A DNA stretch of 64,000 nt from contig NZ_JOIR01000001.1 of the NCBI RefSeq assembly GCF_000720115.1, forward strand, positions 62,001-126,000, read 5' to 3'. Positions 16,241-24,682 of this stretch are shown here, piece after piece (the stretch's first letter is position 1; every line of letters starts with the position of its first letter). A program made the position numbers and the translations under genes. The notes below the pieces were generated by a model. It saw only the letters and a list, made by a program, of their open reading frames with translations. It did no database searches and was not told the DNA's origin. Source of the DNA: Streptomyces sp. NRRL F-2580 (GTDB lineage: Bacteria; Actinomycetota; Actinomycetes; Streptomycetales; Streptomycetaceae).

Positions 16241-17083
16241 ATGACCACCACCCTGCGGCCCGCGCAGCCGCTCCAGCAGAACAGTGACGGCACCCGCTCG
16301 CGGACCTACGAGGTGCGGGTCAACAGCCGCCACGTGGGCACCCTCGAACTGGCCACCAGGTCGGCCGCCCAGCCAGGGACCGGCGTGATCCGGGACCTGT
16401 GGATCGACGAACCGGACCGCCGGCGCGGGCGCGGCACGGTCGCCGTGCTCGCCGCCGAGGAGGTGCTGCGCTCCTGGCGCTGCACCGGCATCGCCGTGTC
16501 GGTGCCCGCCGACGCCGGGCCGGCGCTGCGGATGGCCACCGCCCTCGGCTACCGGGAGACCGGCCGGGTCATGGTCAAGGAGCTGCCGGCCGCACCGCCC
16601 GCGCTCCCGGCGGGAAGCACGGGCCGCCCGATGACCCGGGCCGAGTTCGACGCCTGGCTGGAGGTGGAGATCGTGGAGTACGGCCCCCGCCTCGTCTCCC
16701 CGGGCATGACCGAGGAGCAGGGCGTGGCCGCGTCCCGCGCCGAACACGCCCGGATGCTGCCGGCCGGGCGGGAGACCCCCGGCACGGCCTTCCACGTGGT
16801 GGAGGGCCCGCAGGGCGAGATCCTGGGCAGCGTGTGGGTGGGGGAGCGCGAACTGTCCGGCCTCGGCACCGTCCCCTACGTCTACGACGTCCGGGTCGAG
16901 CCCGGACACCGCGGCCGGGGGCACGGCCGGACCCTCATGCTGCTGGCCGAGCACAGCGCACTGGCCGCCGGCGCCCGGCACCTGGGGCTGTACGTGGTCG
17001 AGGGCAACACCCCGGCCCGGCGGCTCTACGAGTCGCTCGGCTACCGGGACACCACCGTGAACGCCGTCAAAGAGCTGCTCTAG
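16241..17083 (+). CDS. Tandem GNAT N-acetyltransferase
   Basis: This 280-aa protein holds two GNAT folds in tandem. The N-terminal one (about 10-110) has a degraded acetyl-CoA loop (RRRGRGTVAVL). The C-terminal one (about 130-275) has an intact loop, VEPGHRGRGHGRTLM, and the end motif GNTPARRLYESLGY. Probably only the C-terminal half is catalytic, with the first half structural. The substrate is unknown. The start may be the ATG at 16241 or the adjacent GTG at 16238. Only 20 bp separate its stop from the convergent gene. Confidence 0.85.
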   Translation: MTTTLRPAQPLQQNSDGTRSRTYEVRVNSRHVGTLELATRSAAQPGTGVIRDLWIDEPDRRRGRGTVAVLAAEEVLRSWRCTGIAVSVPADAGPALRMATALGYRETGRVMVKELPAAPPALPAGSTGRPMTRAEFDAWLEVEIVEYGPRLVSPGMTEEQGVAASRAEHARMLPAGRETPGTAFHVVEGPQGEILGSVWVGERELSGLGTVPYVYDVRVEPGHRGRGHGRTLMLLAEHSALAAGARHLGLYVVEGNTPARRLYESLGYRDTTVNAVKELL

Positions 17084-17103
17084 GCGCTCAGCGGCTAAGC
17101 GGC

Positions 17104-17598
17104 TCAAGAGCCGAGCAGGCGGTCGGCGATCTCCTCGATGCGGGCGAGCAGGCCGTCCTGGCTCTTGCCGCCGTCGAGGCGCTCGCCGTCGATCACGTAC
17201 GTCGGGGTGCCGCTCACGCCGATCGCCTTGCCCTCGGCCTGGTCGGCGTCGACGATCAGGATGTGCCGGCCGTCGATCAGCGCGGTGTCGAACTCCTCGA
17301 CATCCAGGCCCAGTTCGCGCGCCACGTCCAGCAGCACCGGCTCGCCGCGCTCGGCCAGCTCGGCGGTGCGCGCCAGGACGGCCTCCGCGTAGGGCCAGCC
17401 CTGCCCCTGCTCGACGGCCTCCTCGGCCGCCTGCGCCGCGGCGAAGGCGTGCTTGTGCTTCTCCAGGGGGAAGTGGCGCAGCCGGATGTCCAGCCGGTCG
17501 CCGTAGCGGGCCCGCAGGGCGCGTACGTCGTCCAGGGCGCGGTGACAGTCCGGGCACTGCAGTTCGCACCAGACGTCGAGGATCACGGAATCGGTCAT
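17104..17598 (-). CDS. DsbA-family thioredoxin-fold oxidoreductase
   Basis: This 164-aa protein has the active-site CPDC at residues 15-18 and the cis-Pro loop GTPTYVI near 131-137. The helical insertion between them is typical of DsbA/FrnE-like thiol-disulfide enzymes. There is no signal peptide or membrane segment, so it should act in the cytoplasm. Redox repair or maturation of a protein is likely; 2-hydroxychromene-carboxylate isomerase relatives share the fold but lack a CxxC. It is transcribed alone. Confidence 0.85.
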   Translation of the reverse strand: MTDSVILDVWCELQCPDCHRALDDVRALRARYGDRLDIRLRHFPLEKHKHAFAAAQAAEEAVEQGQGWPYAEAVLARTAELAERGEPVLLDVARELGLDVEEFDTALIDGRHILIVDADQAEGKAIGVSGTPTYVIDGERLDGGKSQDGLLARIEEIADRLLGS

Positions 17599-17774
17599 AC
17601 GGACAGTCTCCCAGCCCCGGCCCCGCCCACCGACCGGGACCTGGGGAGGAGGCGCGACCCGGAGATGTCCCGGAGATCCGTCCGGGGTCGGCCGTGGACC
17701 TGGCCGCCGTGGTGACGGGCGGTGCAGGATGGATAGGGACAGATCGCCTTGCCGCCGACAGTCCGGAGGACCGC

Positions 17775-18236
17775 ATGCTTGCCGAGACCATTTGCTCCGC
17801 GGTGTCCGCGGCGGGCCTGGGCATCGCCGCGCTGACCGCCTACCGCAAGCGCTTCCTGGCCGCCGCGCGGATCACCGCGTACGCACTCGTCCCCATAGGC
17901 CTGGTCCTGACTGGCGTCGTGGAGTGGCTGACCGGCATCGTCTTCAATCCGACCGTATGGATCGGCTTCGGGCTGCTGGCGCTGTCCTGGGCGCTCTTCG
18001 CCACCACGCGGGCCGTCGAGCGCCGCCGCATCGGCACGTCCGGTGAGCCCGCGAAGAAGAAGGTCAAGGGGGGCCGGGCCCCGGAGGCCGTGGCCCCGGC
18101 CGCCTCCGCGCCTTCCCTCGGCGCGGCCGGAACCGGCGCGCAGCGCGAGCCCGCGCCGGGCCGCAAGCCGGCCGACACTGCTCCCGCGGACGACTTCTCC
18201 GACATCGAGGCCATCCTCAAGAAGCACGGCATCTGA
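17775..18236 (+). CDS. Hypothetical two-helix membrane protein
   Basis: This 153-aa protein has hydrophobic segments near 5-20, 30-48 and 53-72, then a long charged, Ala/Pro/Lys-rich cytoplasmic tail. The last residues, DFSDIEAILKKHGI, look like a conserved short interaction peptide. The ATG at 17775 follows GGAGGA at optimal spacing, so an upstream in-frame ATG at 17694 is rejected. Function is not recognised. Confidence 0.75.
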   Translation: MLAETICSAVSAAGLGIAALTAYRKRFLAAARITAYALVPIGLVLTGVVEWLTGIVFNPTVWIGFGLLALSWALFATTRAVERRRIGTSGEPAKKKVKGGRAPEAVAPAASAPSLGAAGTGAQREPAPGRKPADTAPADDFSDIEAILKKHGI

Positions 18237-18370
18237 CCCGCGTCTGCCCCGCCGGGCTCGGCCCGGACAGCCGCACCGGGCGCCCGGTCCACGAGATCGG
18301 GCGAACTGCCGCACGGTTGTTGGCGTGTTGAGGGGCGCACGGCCGTTCGCTGCGCCATCATCGCCCCGAC

Positions 18371-18544
18371 ATGCTCGAGACATCGCAGAGTGAGCCCTCG
18401 GTGCCCGTGCCGGTACCCGCCCCCGTCGCGGAGGAGCCGCGAGGCTGCCTCTTCGCGCTCTCCCAGCCGCCCCTGATGATCTTCCTAGCGGTGATCGGCA
18501 TCCTTCTGCTGCTCGCCGCCGTGCACGACCTCTTCATGCTCTGA
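18371..18544 (+). CDS. Small single-pass membrane protein, 57 aa
   Basis: The frame encodes a polar, Pro/Val-rich N-terminus of about 34 residues and then one strongly hydrophobic helix (LMIFLAVIGILLLLAAVHDL) at the C-terminus. The hydrophobic pattern and GC-rich third positions argue for a real gene. Its 3' end overlaps the convergent CGNR gene by 60 bp. No clear ribosome binding site is seen. Function is unknown. Confidence 0.6.
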   Translation: MLETSQSEPSVPVPVPAPVAEEPRGCLFALSQPPLMIFLAVIGILLLLAAVHDLFML

Positions 18545-19105
18545 CAGCCCCGCGTCGGCCTCCTTGCGCCGGGCCCGGTACGCCGCGACGTGCAGCCGGT
18601 TCCCGCAGGTCCGGCTGTCGCAGTAGCGCCGGGAGCGGTTGCGCGACAGGTCCACGAAGGCGCGCCGGCAGTCCGGGGCCTCGCAGCGGCGCAGCCGTTC
18701 GTGCTCGCCGGAGACCACGATGAAGGCCAAGGCCATGCCGCCGTCGGCCGCCAGGTGGTCGTCCACCGACGCGCCCGGCGCGAAGTAGTGGACGTGCCAG
18801 TCGTAGCCGTCGTGGTCGGTCAGCTGCGGGGTGGTGCCCGCGGTGGCCACGAGCTCGTTGACGAGTGCGGCGGCCGCACGCGGGTTCGGCGCGGCGAAGA
18901 CCTGGGCGAACTTGGCGCGCACGGTCCGTACGCCGGCCAGGTCGCGGGCGCCGAGCTCACCGACGTCACTGATCGCGTACTCCTGGACGAAGGCGCGCAG
19001 CGCGCCGACGTCCGAGAGTCCGTCGGGCTGGTCGGTCTCGGCCGCGGTGTTCACCAGCGCGACGACGACGTCGAGCGCGCGACGGGTGTCGTGGGGGATC
19101 TGCAC
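18485..19105 (-). CDS. CGNR zinc-finger (ABATE-domain) regulator
   Basis: This 206-aa protein has an N-terminal ABATE-type helical domain (about 1-135) and a C-terminal CGNR zinc finger. The finger ligands lie in CEAPDC (about 140-145) and YCDSRTCGNR (about 160-169). Such proteins are putative one-component transcription factors. The start is GTG, preceded by AGGGAGA. The last 20 residues are acidic and fall in the overlap with the convergent 57-aa gene; they may be a poorly conserved extension. Confidence 0.88.
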   Translation of the reverse strand: MQIPHDTRRALDVVVALVNTAAETDQPDGLSDVGALRAFVQEYAISDVGELGARDLAGVRTVRAKFAQVFAAPNPRAAAALVNELVATAGTTPQLTDHDGYDWHVHYFAPGASVDDHLAADGGMALAFIVVSGEHERLRRCEAPDCRRAFVDLSRNRSRRYCDSRTCGNRLHVAAYRARRKEADAGLSEHEEVVHGGEQQKDADHR

Positions 19106-19304
19106 GGGGTCTCCCTAGGGGGCCGGGCCTGCGGCGACGGGAGGCGCCGCCGCTGCCGCCCGACTCTAGCGGGTCCCCCGACAGCACACCGGCGCCGTCC
19201 TCGCGGGTGGATCCCGCGGGAACAGCGCCGGCACTGCCGTATGTGGTTGTCCGACCCGCACCGTCGCCCCGAGTCGGACGGTGTCGAGCGGCTGTAGGCC
19301 TGGC

Positions 19305-19718
19305 TCAGCTTTCGGCCAGGATGTGGGAGAGCTCCTTGTCGAGGTCGAAGTGCCGGTGCTCGGTCCCGGGTGGAACCGCGGCGTCCGTCCGCTTGAGGAA
19401 CGACTCGAGTGCTCGGGCGGGTGCTTCGAGCAGTGCTTCTCCCTCCGGTGAGCTCAGGGCGATGCAGACGACGCCCTGACCGTGGCTGCGGGACGGCCAG
19501 ACGCGGACGTCGCCGGTACCGGTGGGCCGGTGGAGGCCCTCAGCGAGGAGGTCGCGGGCGAATACCCATTCGACCGTCTCCTCGGCGCCGGTGTGGAAGG
19601 TGGCGTGCACGGCGTAGGGGTCGGCCGTGTCATACCGCAGGCCCGCGGGAACAGGCAGTGAGGACTCGCTCGACACAACGAGGCGCAGGTGCAGCTCGCA
19701 GCTGACCGTGGTGTTCAT
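19305..19718 (-). CDS. ssgB: SsgB, sporulation cell-division activator
   Basis: This 137-aa SsgA-like protein is the archetypal SsgB, which with SsgA marks septum sites in aerial hyphae and recruits FtsZ. The sequence runs from MNTTVSCELHLRLVVSSESS to LDKELSHILAES and is recognisable along its full length. The ATG at 19718 is the correct start; an upstream in-frame extension to 19784 is not protein-like. In S. coelicolor ssgB (SCO1541) is known to depend on the stress sigma factor SigH. A GGGGTTTAC element at 19798-19806 (minus strand) might be part of such a promoter, but I cannot match a -10 with confidence. Confidence 0.96.
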   Translation of the reverse strand: MNTTVSCELHLRLVVSSESSLPVPAGLRYDTADPYAVHATFHTGAEETVEWVFARDLLAEGLHRPTGTGDVRVWPSRSHGQGVVCIALSSPEGEALLEAPARALESFLKRTDAAVPPGTEHRHFDLDKELSHILAES

Positions 19719-19882
19719 AAGCGCCAGGGCCTTTCGCTCAGTGTGCGCTCGGGGATTCGCACGTCGGCGAAATCGACATGCCACCTACGGTGCCGTTGTA
19801 AACCCCTCTGACCGTTTTGCGGACCTCTGGGTCCCTCGAACGGCGGATCCAAACCACCATTCACGTGTGCTTCCGGCTCCGG

Positions 19883-19888
19883 TAGATT
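19883..19888 (+). promoter_or_regulatory. -10 hexamer for a leaderless PGPGW gene
   Basis: TAGATT ends 7 nt before the ATG at 19896, with TTCACG (19859-19864) 18 bp upstream as a weak -35. No ribosome binding site fits between. Confidence 0.4.
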
Positions 19889-19895
19889 CGACCCC

Positions 19896-20378
19896 ATGAA
19901 TACGGGGAGTGACCGCGGAGCCAACGAGTCCGCCGCCGACGAATCCGCCGTGCCCGCCACGGAAGCCACCGAGGGCGCGGAAGGCGCGGCCGAGACGCCC
20001 GAGACGCCGCACGTATCGAAGGCGCCCGCCTTCATCAAGGCCCGCAGGGGCCTGCACCTCAGCTGGCAGGTCGGCGTCTTCGTCGTCGGCCTCGCCGTGA
20101 TCGGCGCCGGTGTGGCCATGCTCGTCCTGCCCGGCCCCGGCTGGGTCGCGATCTTCGCGGGCCTGGCGATCTGGGCCACCGAGTTCGCCTGGGCCCACCT
20201 CGTGCTTCGCTGGACCAAGCGCAAGGTCACCGAGGCCGCGCAGAAGGCGCTCGACCCGAAGGTCCGCCGCCGCAACATCATCCTGACCAGCGTGGGCCTC
20301 GTCATCGCGGGCGCGCTGATCGGCTTCTACCTGTGGAAGTACGGGCTCGTCCTGCCCTGGAACCTCAAGGACCAGTGA
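19896..20378 (+). CDS. PGPGW-motif transmembrane protein (TIGR02611-like)
   Basis: This 160-aa protein has an acidic, disordered N-terminus (1-45) and membrane segments near 58-78, 80-100 and 128-150. The signature LPGPGW near 77-82 defines the putative transmembrane PGPGW family. The role is unknown. It is divergent from ssgB and lies 46 bp before a tRNA-Val gene. Confidence 0.85.
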   Translation: MNTGSDRGANESAADESAVPATEATEGAEGAAETPETPHVSKAPAFIKARRGLHLSWQVGVFVVGLAVIGAGVAMLVLPGPGWVAIFAGLAIWATEFAWAHLVLRWTKRKVTEAAQKALDPKVRRRNIILTSVGLVIAGALIGFYLWKYGLVLPWNLKDQ

Positions 20379-20424
20379 TGGTCAGGGAGCACCGCTGACA
20401 TGCGGTAATGTTTGCGGTGCGTCC

Positions 20425-20496
20425 GGGCGATTAGCTCAGTGGGAGAGCACTTCGTTCACACCGAAGGGGTCACTGGTTCGAACCCAGTATCGCCCA
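20425..20496 (+). tRNA. tRNA-Val (CAC), copy 1
   Basis: The 72-nt cloverleaf has acceptor stem GGGCGAT/ATCGCCC, D-arm GCTC/GAGC, anticodon loop TTCACAC in a CTTCG/CGAAG stem and T-loop TTCGAAC. TAATGT at 20406-20411 may be its -10. Confidence 0.97.
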
Positions 20497-20502
20497 CCCG
20501 GA

Positions 20503-20542
20503 CCAGAGGCCCGGAGACTTTTCACAGTCTCCGGGCCTCTGG
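20503..20542. terminator. Perfect 17-bp terminator hairpin
   Basis: CCAGAGGCCCGGAGACT (20503-20519) and its exact complement (20526-20542) enclose the loop TTTCAC. It lies between tRNA-Val and the convergent membrane-protein gene and can serve both. Confidence 0.85.
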
Positions 20543-20544
20543 CG

Positions 20545-22881
20545 TTACCGCAGCCGTCCGATCGCGTCCCGCAGCCGCCGGGCGTCCCGCAGCCGCTTCT
20601 CGTACGTCGCTCCCACCGCCAGCAGCAGCAGGCCCGCCAGGGCCGGCGGCACCCAGCGCGGCAGCGCCCCCGCGACCTGCACCACGTACGGGGCCAGCTC
20701 GTGCACCGCGACCACCGCCAGCACCGCACCGCCCAGCAGCAGCGGGGCCTGCAGCCGCCGCCAGGCCCCGATCAGGGTCAGCGTCAGCGCGGCCAGCCCC
20801 AGCAGCAGCGGACGCACCCAGTCCTGGTCGTCCAGGGCCGCCAGCAGGCTCGGCAGCAGGGTCGCCGCCAGACCCGGGCCGTAGGCCGTCCACGACGACG
20901 CCCCCGCGTCCCTGCGGCGCCGCAGGAAGCCCACCACCAGGGCCGGTACCGTCACCGGCAGGGTGTAGGCCTCCGGCGTCGTGACCCCGGCGTCGGCCAG
21001 CCGGACCCAGGTGGCCGCCACGAACAGCGCCCCCGCCGCCCAGCCCACCGCACGCCGCTCCGGACGCACCGCGGCCCCCGCGCAGACCACCCCGGCCAGG
21101 GCCAGGACCAGCGCGAGCGTCCCCGTCCGCCCGGCCGACAGGGCCACCGCCAGGGCGCCCGCCACGGCCGCCGCGCTCTCCACGGGCACCCGTACGGCGC
21201 CCAGCCGCGGCCCGAGCGCCGCCGCCAGCGCCGGGACCGCGAGCACCGGCAGCGCCCACCAGACCACCGCCAGGTCCGTCACCGCGGCCGCCGCCACCAG
21301 CACTCCGGTGGCGTACCCGACGGCGCACACCGCGGCCCCGGCGCGCACCCGGCGCGGAGCGGGCCCGTACGCCGCTCCCACGGCGCAGGCCGCGCCCAGC
21401 AGCCCCCACACCGCGAACGTCGCCGCCCGGCCGTCCAGCGCGCCCACGGACACGTTCGCGGCGCCGACCAGCGCGCAGACGGCCGCCGCGATCCCGGCGC
21501 CGCGCACGGGGGAGCGCAGGGCGAGCGCCCCGGCCGCGCCCGTGACCGCCAGCTGGGCGGCGAACACCGCCGCCGCCGGGAAGCCGAGCAGCACCGGGGC
21601 CGTGAACAGCCCGGCCCAGGCCAGGACGACCGCAACCACCCCGGGCTCCGGCCGCGCCAGCACCCGGGACAGCCACCAGGCCGCGCCCGCCGCCGTCAGC
21701 AGGACCAGCACACCCGCAGCGCCGGGCGCGTACGCCGTCGGGGTCGGAGCGGTCACCGCCCAGACTTCCTCCAGCACCCGGAGCCGCGCCAGCAGGGTCG
21801 GAACCACCGCGGCGCCGGCCGACAGCGCCGCCAGGGCCGTCACCGCGACCCCGGCCCGCGCCAGGCCGCGCCGTACTGCCGCCGGCAGCACGCAGACGCG
21901 TACCGCCGTCAGCAGCGGAAGCGCCACCAGCAGGTGCACCAGGACCACCCACGCACCGTCGCCGACCGAATCCGTCAGGCCCGGCCGGGCCAGTCCGCCC
22001 AGCGACACCACCGCCGCCAGACCGCCCACCAGCGCGGCGACCCAGGCGCGCGGCTCCCGCCAGGCCGCCGCGATGCCCAGGGCCGCTCCCGCCAGCAGCA
22101 GCGCCGCCGGAGCCAGGGCCTGCCCGGCCGACCCCGCCGACCACGACTCGGCCACCCCGATCAGCAGCGCCACCGCGGTCAGTGCGGCCGCCGGGGCAGC
22201 CGCCGCACGGACCCGCAGGGCGAGTGCCGCGTCCAGCGCCGCTGTCGCCAGCAGCGCCCAGCCGAGCTCCAGCGGGCCCGCCTGCGCGGCCAGCGCCGCC
22301 AGCGGCAGCGGGAACTGCGCCGCCAGCACCGCCGCCGGCAGCGGGAGCCGCAGCTTCCGCAGGGCCGAGCCGTACCCGGCCCACACCGCCGCCAGCACCG
22401 CGGCCGCCCCCGCCGCGTACCCGAAGCCGTTCGCGTCCGGCATGCCGACCGCGTACAGCGCGTACGCGTCCAGCACCGTCAGCAGCAGCCCCACCGCGGC
22501 GACCGACTCCGCCGTCGACCCCAGCCCCCGGCGCAGCAGCGCCACGGGCGCGAGCAGCGCCGCCGCCGTCACCGCGGCCAGCACCGCCGAACGCCCGGCG
22601 ATCCCCATCGACCCCCAGCTGACCAGCGTGAAGGCCAGCGCGGCCACGGCCAGCAGCACGGCGCCCAGGGTGAGCAGCACGTTCTGCGCGCTCGGGGCCG
22701 AGGTCTCCTTCGGCGGTCCGGCGGGCACCGGCCCCCAGCCGGCGGGAGCGGGTCCGGACTGCCGGAGGATGCGCAGCAGCCAGTCCCGGCGGGCCAGCAA
22801 ATGGACCCGCCGGGCATCGAGTTGTGCCAGCTCACGGTCGATGAGCGCCAGCTCTTCGGCCGGCGGCAGAGGGGTGTTCAT
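20545..22881 (-). CDS. Large multi-spanning integral membrane protein
   Basis: This 778-aa protein starts with a 45-residue amphipathic, probably coiled region (ALIDRELAQLDARRVHLL). After a short linker it has about 20 or more hydrophobic segments almost without loops. The composition is extremely Ala/Leu/Val rich. I recognise no catalytic or transporter motif. It ends 2 bp from a terminator hairpin. A 12-bp inverted repeat 41 bp upstream of its ATG suggests regulation. Confidence 0.8.
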   Translation of the reverse strand: MNTPLPPAEELALIDRELAQLDARRVHLLARRDWLLRILRQSGPAPAGWGPVPAGPPKETSAPSAQNVLLTLGAVLLAVAALAFTLVSWGSMGIAGRSAVLAAVTAAALLAPVALLRRGLGSTAESVAAVGLLLTVLDAYALYAVGMPDANGFGYAAGAAAVLAAVWAGYGSALRKLRLPLPAAVLAAQFPLPLAALAAQAGPLELGWALLATAALDAALALRVRAAAAPAAALTAVALLIGVAESWSAGSAGQALAPAALLLAGAALGIAAAWREPRAWVAALVGGLAAVVSLGGLARPGLTDSVGDGAWVVLVHLLVALPLLTAVRVCVLPAAVRRGLARAGVAVTALAALSAGAAVVPTLLARLRVLEEVWAVTAPTPTAYAPGAAGVLVLLTAAGAAWWLSRVLARPEPGVVAVVLAWAGLFTAPVLLGFPAAAVFAAQLAVTGAAGALALRSPVRGAGIAAAVCALVGAANVSVGALDGRAATFAVWGLLGAACAVGAAYGPAPRRVRAGAAVCAVGYATGVLVAAAAVTDLAVVWWALPVLAVPALAAALGPRLGAVRVPVESAAAVAGALAVALSAGRTGTLALVLALAGVVCAGAAVRPERRAVGWAAGALFVAATWVRLADAGVTTPEAYTLPVTVPALVVGFLRRRRDAGASSWTAYGPGLAATLLPSLLAALDDQDWVRPLLLGLAALTLTLIGAWRRLQAPLLLGGAVLAVVAVHELAPYVVQVAGALPRWVPPALAGLLLLAVGATYEKRLRDARRLRDAIGRLR

Positions 22882-22921
22882 ACCGGGAGTGTGGCGCCGG
22901 TCACGCCGTCAGGACATGGGC

Positions 22922-22952
22922 GTGCGTACTCAGATCCGCACTGAGTACGCAC
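22922..22952. promoter_or_regulatory. 12-bp inverted repeat, candidate operator
   Basis: GTGCGTACTCAG (22922-22933) and CTGAGTACGCAC (22941-22952) are exact complements around a 7-bp spacer. It lies between the divergent membrane-protein gene and the promoter of the second tRNA-Val. The near-palindrome and spacing fit a dimeric repressor site better than a terminator. Confidence 0.55.
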
Positions 22953-22967
22953 AGGGAGGGAAGCGGT

Positions 22968-22996
22968 TTGAACCAGCCGCGAGCCTTCTGTATTGT
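22968..22996 (+). promoter_or_regulatory. Strong promoter of tRNA-Val copy 2
   Basis: TTGAAC (22968-22973) and TATTGT (22991-22996) are spaced by exactly 17 bp. The tRNA begins 14 nt after the -10. It is one of the best consensus promoters in the window. Confidence 0.75.
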
Positions 22997-23009
22997 TCAG
23001 TGCGTTCCC

Positions 23010-23081
23010 GGGCGATTAGCTCAGCGGGAGAGCACTTCGTTCACACCGAAGGGGTCACTGGTTCGATCCCAGTATCGCCCA
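23010..23081 (+). tRNA. tRNA-Val (CAC), copy 2
   Basis: The 72-nt cloverleaf has the same acceptor and anticodon stems as the first Val(CAC) gene. Two bases differ: the D-loop has AGCGGGA instead of AGTGGGA, and the T-loop reads TTCGATC instead of TTCGAAC. Confidence 0.97.
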
Positions 23082-23089
23082 CCGGGACA

Positions 23090-23117
23090 GGCCGGTCCGT
23101 CGCAAGACGGACCGGCC
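23090..23117 (+). terminator. Terminator after tRNA-Val copy 2
   Basis: GGCCGGTCCGTC (23090-23101) pairs perfectly with GACGGACCGGCC (23106-23117) around a GCAA tetraloop, 9 bp after the tRNA. Confidence 0.8.
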
Positions 23118-23144
23118 TTCCGCATGTACGGGGCCGTGCGCGCC

Positions 23145-23870
23145 CTACGCCGCCGTCGACAGGTCCGGCCGCAGCGGCCAATGCGGATCGACAGGCTCCG
23201 GCGTCCCCTGCCGCGCGAACCACGCCTGCAGGCCCCGCGCCTGCGCCGCGTGCCAGACCGCCTGCAGCGTGTGCAGCTCCGCCGGCGACAGCCGCTCCAG
23301 CCGGGCCGCGAACCGGCGCCCCACCGCCCGCACGAGCTCCAGCGAGGCCATCGCGTCCGCCGCCGCGTCGTGCGCGCCCTCCAGCTCGATCCCGTAGTGC
23401 GCGCACAGGTCCGTCAGCGTCCGCCGCCCCTTGCGGTAGCGGTCCAGGTGCTTGTCCAGCACCCGCGGATCCAGCACCGTCAACGGCCGGTCGTCCAGGT
23501 ACCGGGCCAGCGAGGAGGCCCGGTGCCGGCGCAACTCCCGGTCCAGCAGCGTCAGATCGAACGGCGCGTTCATCACCACCACCGGCCGGCCGGCCACCTG
23601 CTGTTCCCCGAGCGCCCGCGCTATCTCCTCCACCACCGGCGCCGGCCAGCGTCCGTGACGCTGCAGGTGCTCGTCGGTGAGCCCGTGCACTTCCGTCGCC
23701 CCCGGGGGCACCGGAACGCCGGGATTGACCAGCCAGCGAGTGGTGCGGACCCGGCCCCCCGCACACTCCTGCACGATGAGCGCGGCGGACACGATCCGGT
23801 CCTGCTCGACGTCCACCCCGGTGGTCTCCGTGTCGAATGCGGCCAGCGGGCCCTCGTACCAGCGTGTCAT
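23145..23870 (-). CDS. DnaQ-like 3'-5' exonuclease
   Basis: This 241-aa protein has the DEDD exonuclease fold in residues about 8-180. FDTETTG (12-18) gives Exo I, NAPFDLTLL gives Exo II, and HDAAADA gives the Exo III His and Asp. The last 60 residues form a separate helical tail (WHAAQARGLQAWFARQG). It may be a proofreading-type or repair exonuclease. I chose the ATG at 23870 because AGGAG lies 6 nt upstream. A start at 23936 would add 22 residues. Confidence 0.88.
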   Translation of the reverse strand: MTRWYEGPLAAFDTETTGVDVEQDRIVSAALIVQECAGGRVRTTRWLVNPGVPVPPGATEVHGLTDEHLQRHGRWPAPVVEEIARALGEQQVAGRPVVVMNAPFDLTLLDRELRRHRASSLARYLDDRPLTVLDPRVLDKHLDRYRKGRRTLTDLCAHYGIELEGAHDAAADAMASLELVRAVGRRFAARLERLSPAELHTLQAVWHAAQARGLQAWFARQGTPEPVDPHWPLRPDLSTAA

Positions 23871-24079
23871 GGCGAACTCCTCGTCCCCGGTCGGCAGATG
23901 GGGCGCACTCGGATCACGCCACACCTTCGCCCGCATCGGTGATACCCGGGCTGTTTGCCCCGTACGCCGTTTGCGGTGACCCGGGTGCGGCAACAACACC
24001 CTTGGGGGGCCGTACACATGACCGGTCGTCACCCCACCCACCACCCACGGCAGAGCCCGGAAGGCATGGGGAGCCGGCC

Positions 24080-24682
24080 ATGGCGCTCGCGCAGCCCGAA
24101 CCGGGCGGGGTGCTGGCGGGGCAGATCGATCCGCGCACCGGAACACCGGACGACGCGCGGACCGGACCGCTGCGCGGCACACTCGCCACCACCGCCTGCA
24201 TGGAAACCCTTCAGGTGGGATACCTGCACGCCGTCGCCGCCGCGGCCGGCTGCTCGCTCTCCCAGCCCTTTCCGGACAACGGCATCGACTGGCACGTCAG
24301 CCACGGCGCCCCCGAGCACGTCGTCGACGACGAGGTCACCATCAAGGTGCAGTTGAAGGCGACCTACCAGGTACCGCCCCGGCCGGCCGGGCCCACCTTC
24401 GCCTTCACCCTCGACAACGAGCACCTGGTGAAACTGGCCCGCACCCCGGTCGCCGTCCACAAGATCCTCGTCGTGATGCTCGTCCCGCGGGAGCGCGACC
24501 AGTGGCTCGCCGCCGGGCACGACCGGCTCGACCTGCGGCACTGCTGCTACTGGACCAATCTCGCCGGACACCCGGTGACCGGCCGGCGCCGGACCACCGT
24601 ACGGATCCCGACCACGCGGATCTTCGACGACCGGGCGCTCTGCGAGATCATGACCCGGGTCGGGTCGGGAGGGACACCCTGA
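24080..24682 (+). CDS. DUF4365 nuclease-fold-like protein
   Basis: This 200-aa protein has a DUF4365-type domain. NGIDWHV (about 70-76) followed by VTIKVQLKATY (about 91-101) matches the D...(E/Q)xK layout of PD-(D/E)XK nucleases, with Gln in the usual acidic position. The rest (LVPRERDQWL, CCYWTNLAG) is typical of the family. A DNA- or RNA-cleaving or binding role is possible but unproven. GGGGAG precedes the ATG. Its TGA overlaps the next start by one base, so the two genes should be translated together. Confidence 0.75.
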   Translation: MALAQPEPGGVLAGQIDPRTGTPDDARTGPLRGTLATTACMETLQVGYLHAVAAAAGCSLSQPFPDNGIDWHVSHGAPEHVVDDEVTIKVQLKATYQVPPRPAGPTFAFTLDNEHLVKLARTPVAVHKILVVMLVPRERDQWLAAGHDRLDLRHCCYWTNLAGHPVTGRRRTTVRIPTTRIFDDRALCEIMTRVGSGGTP

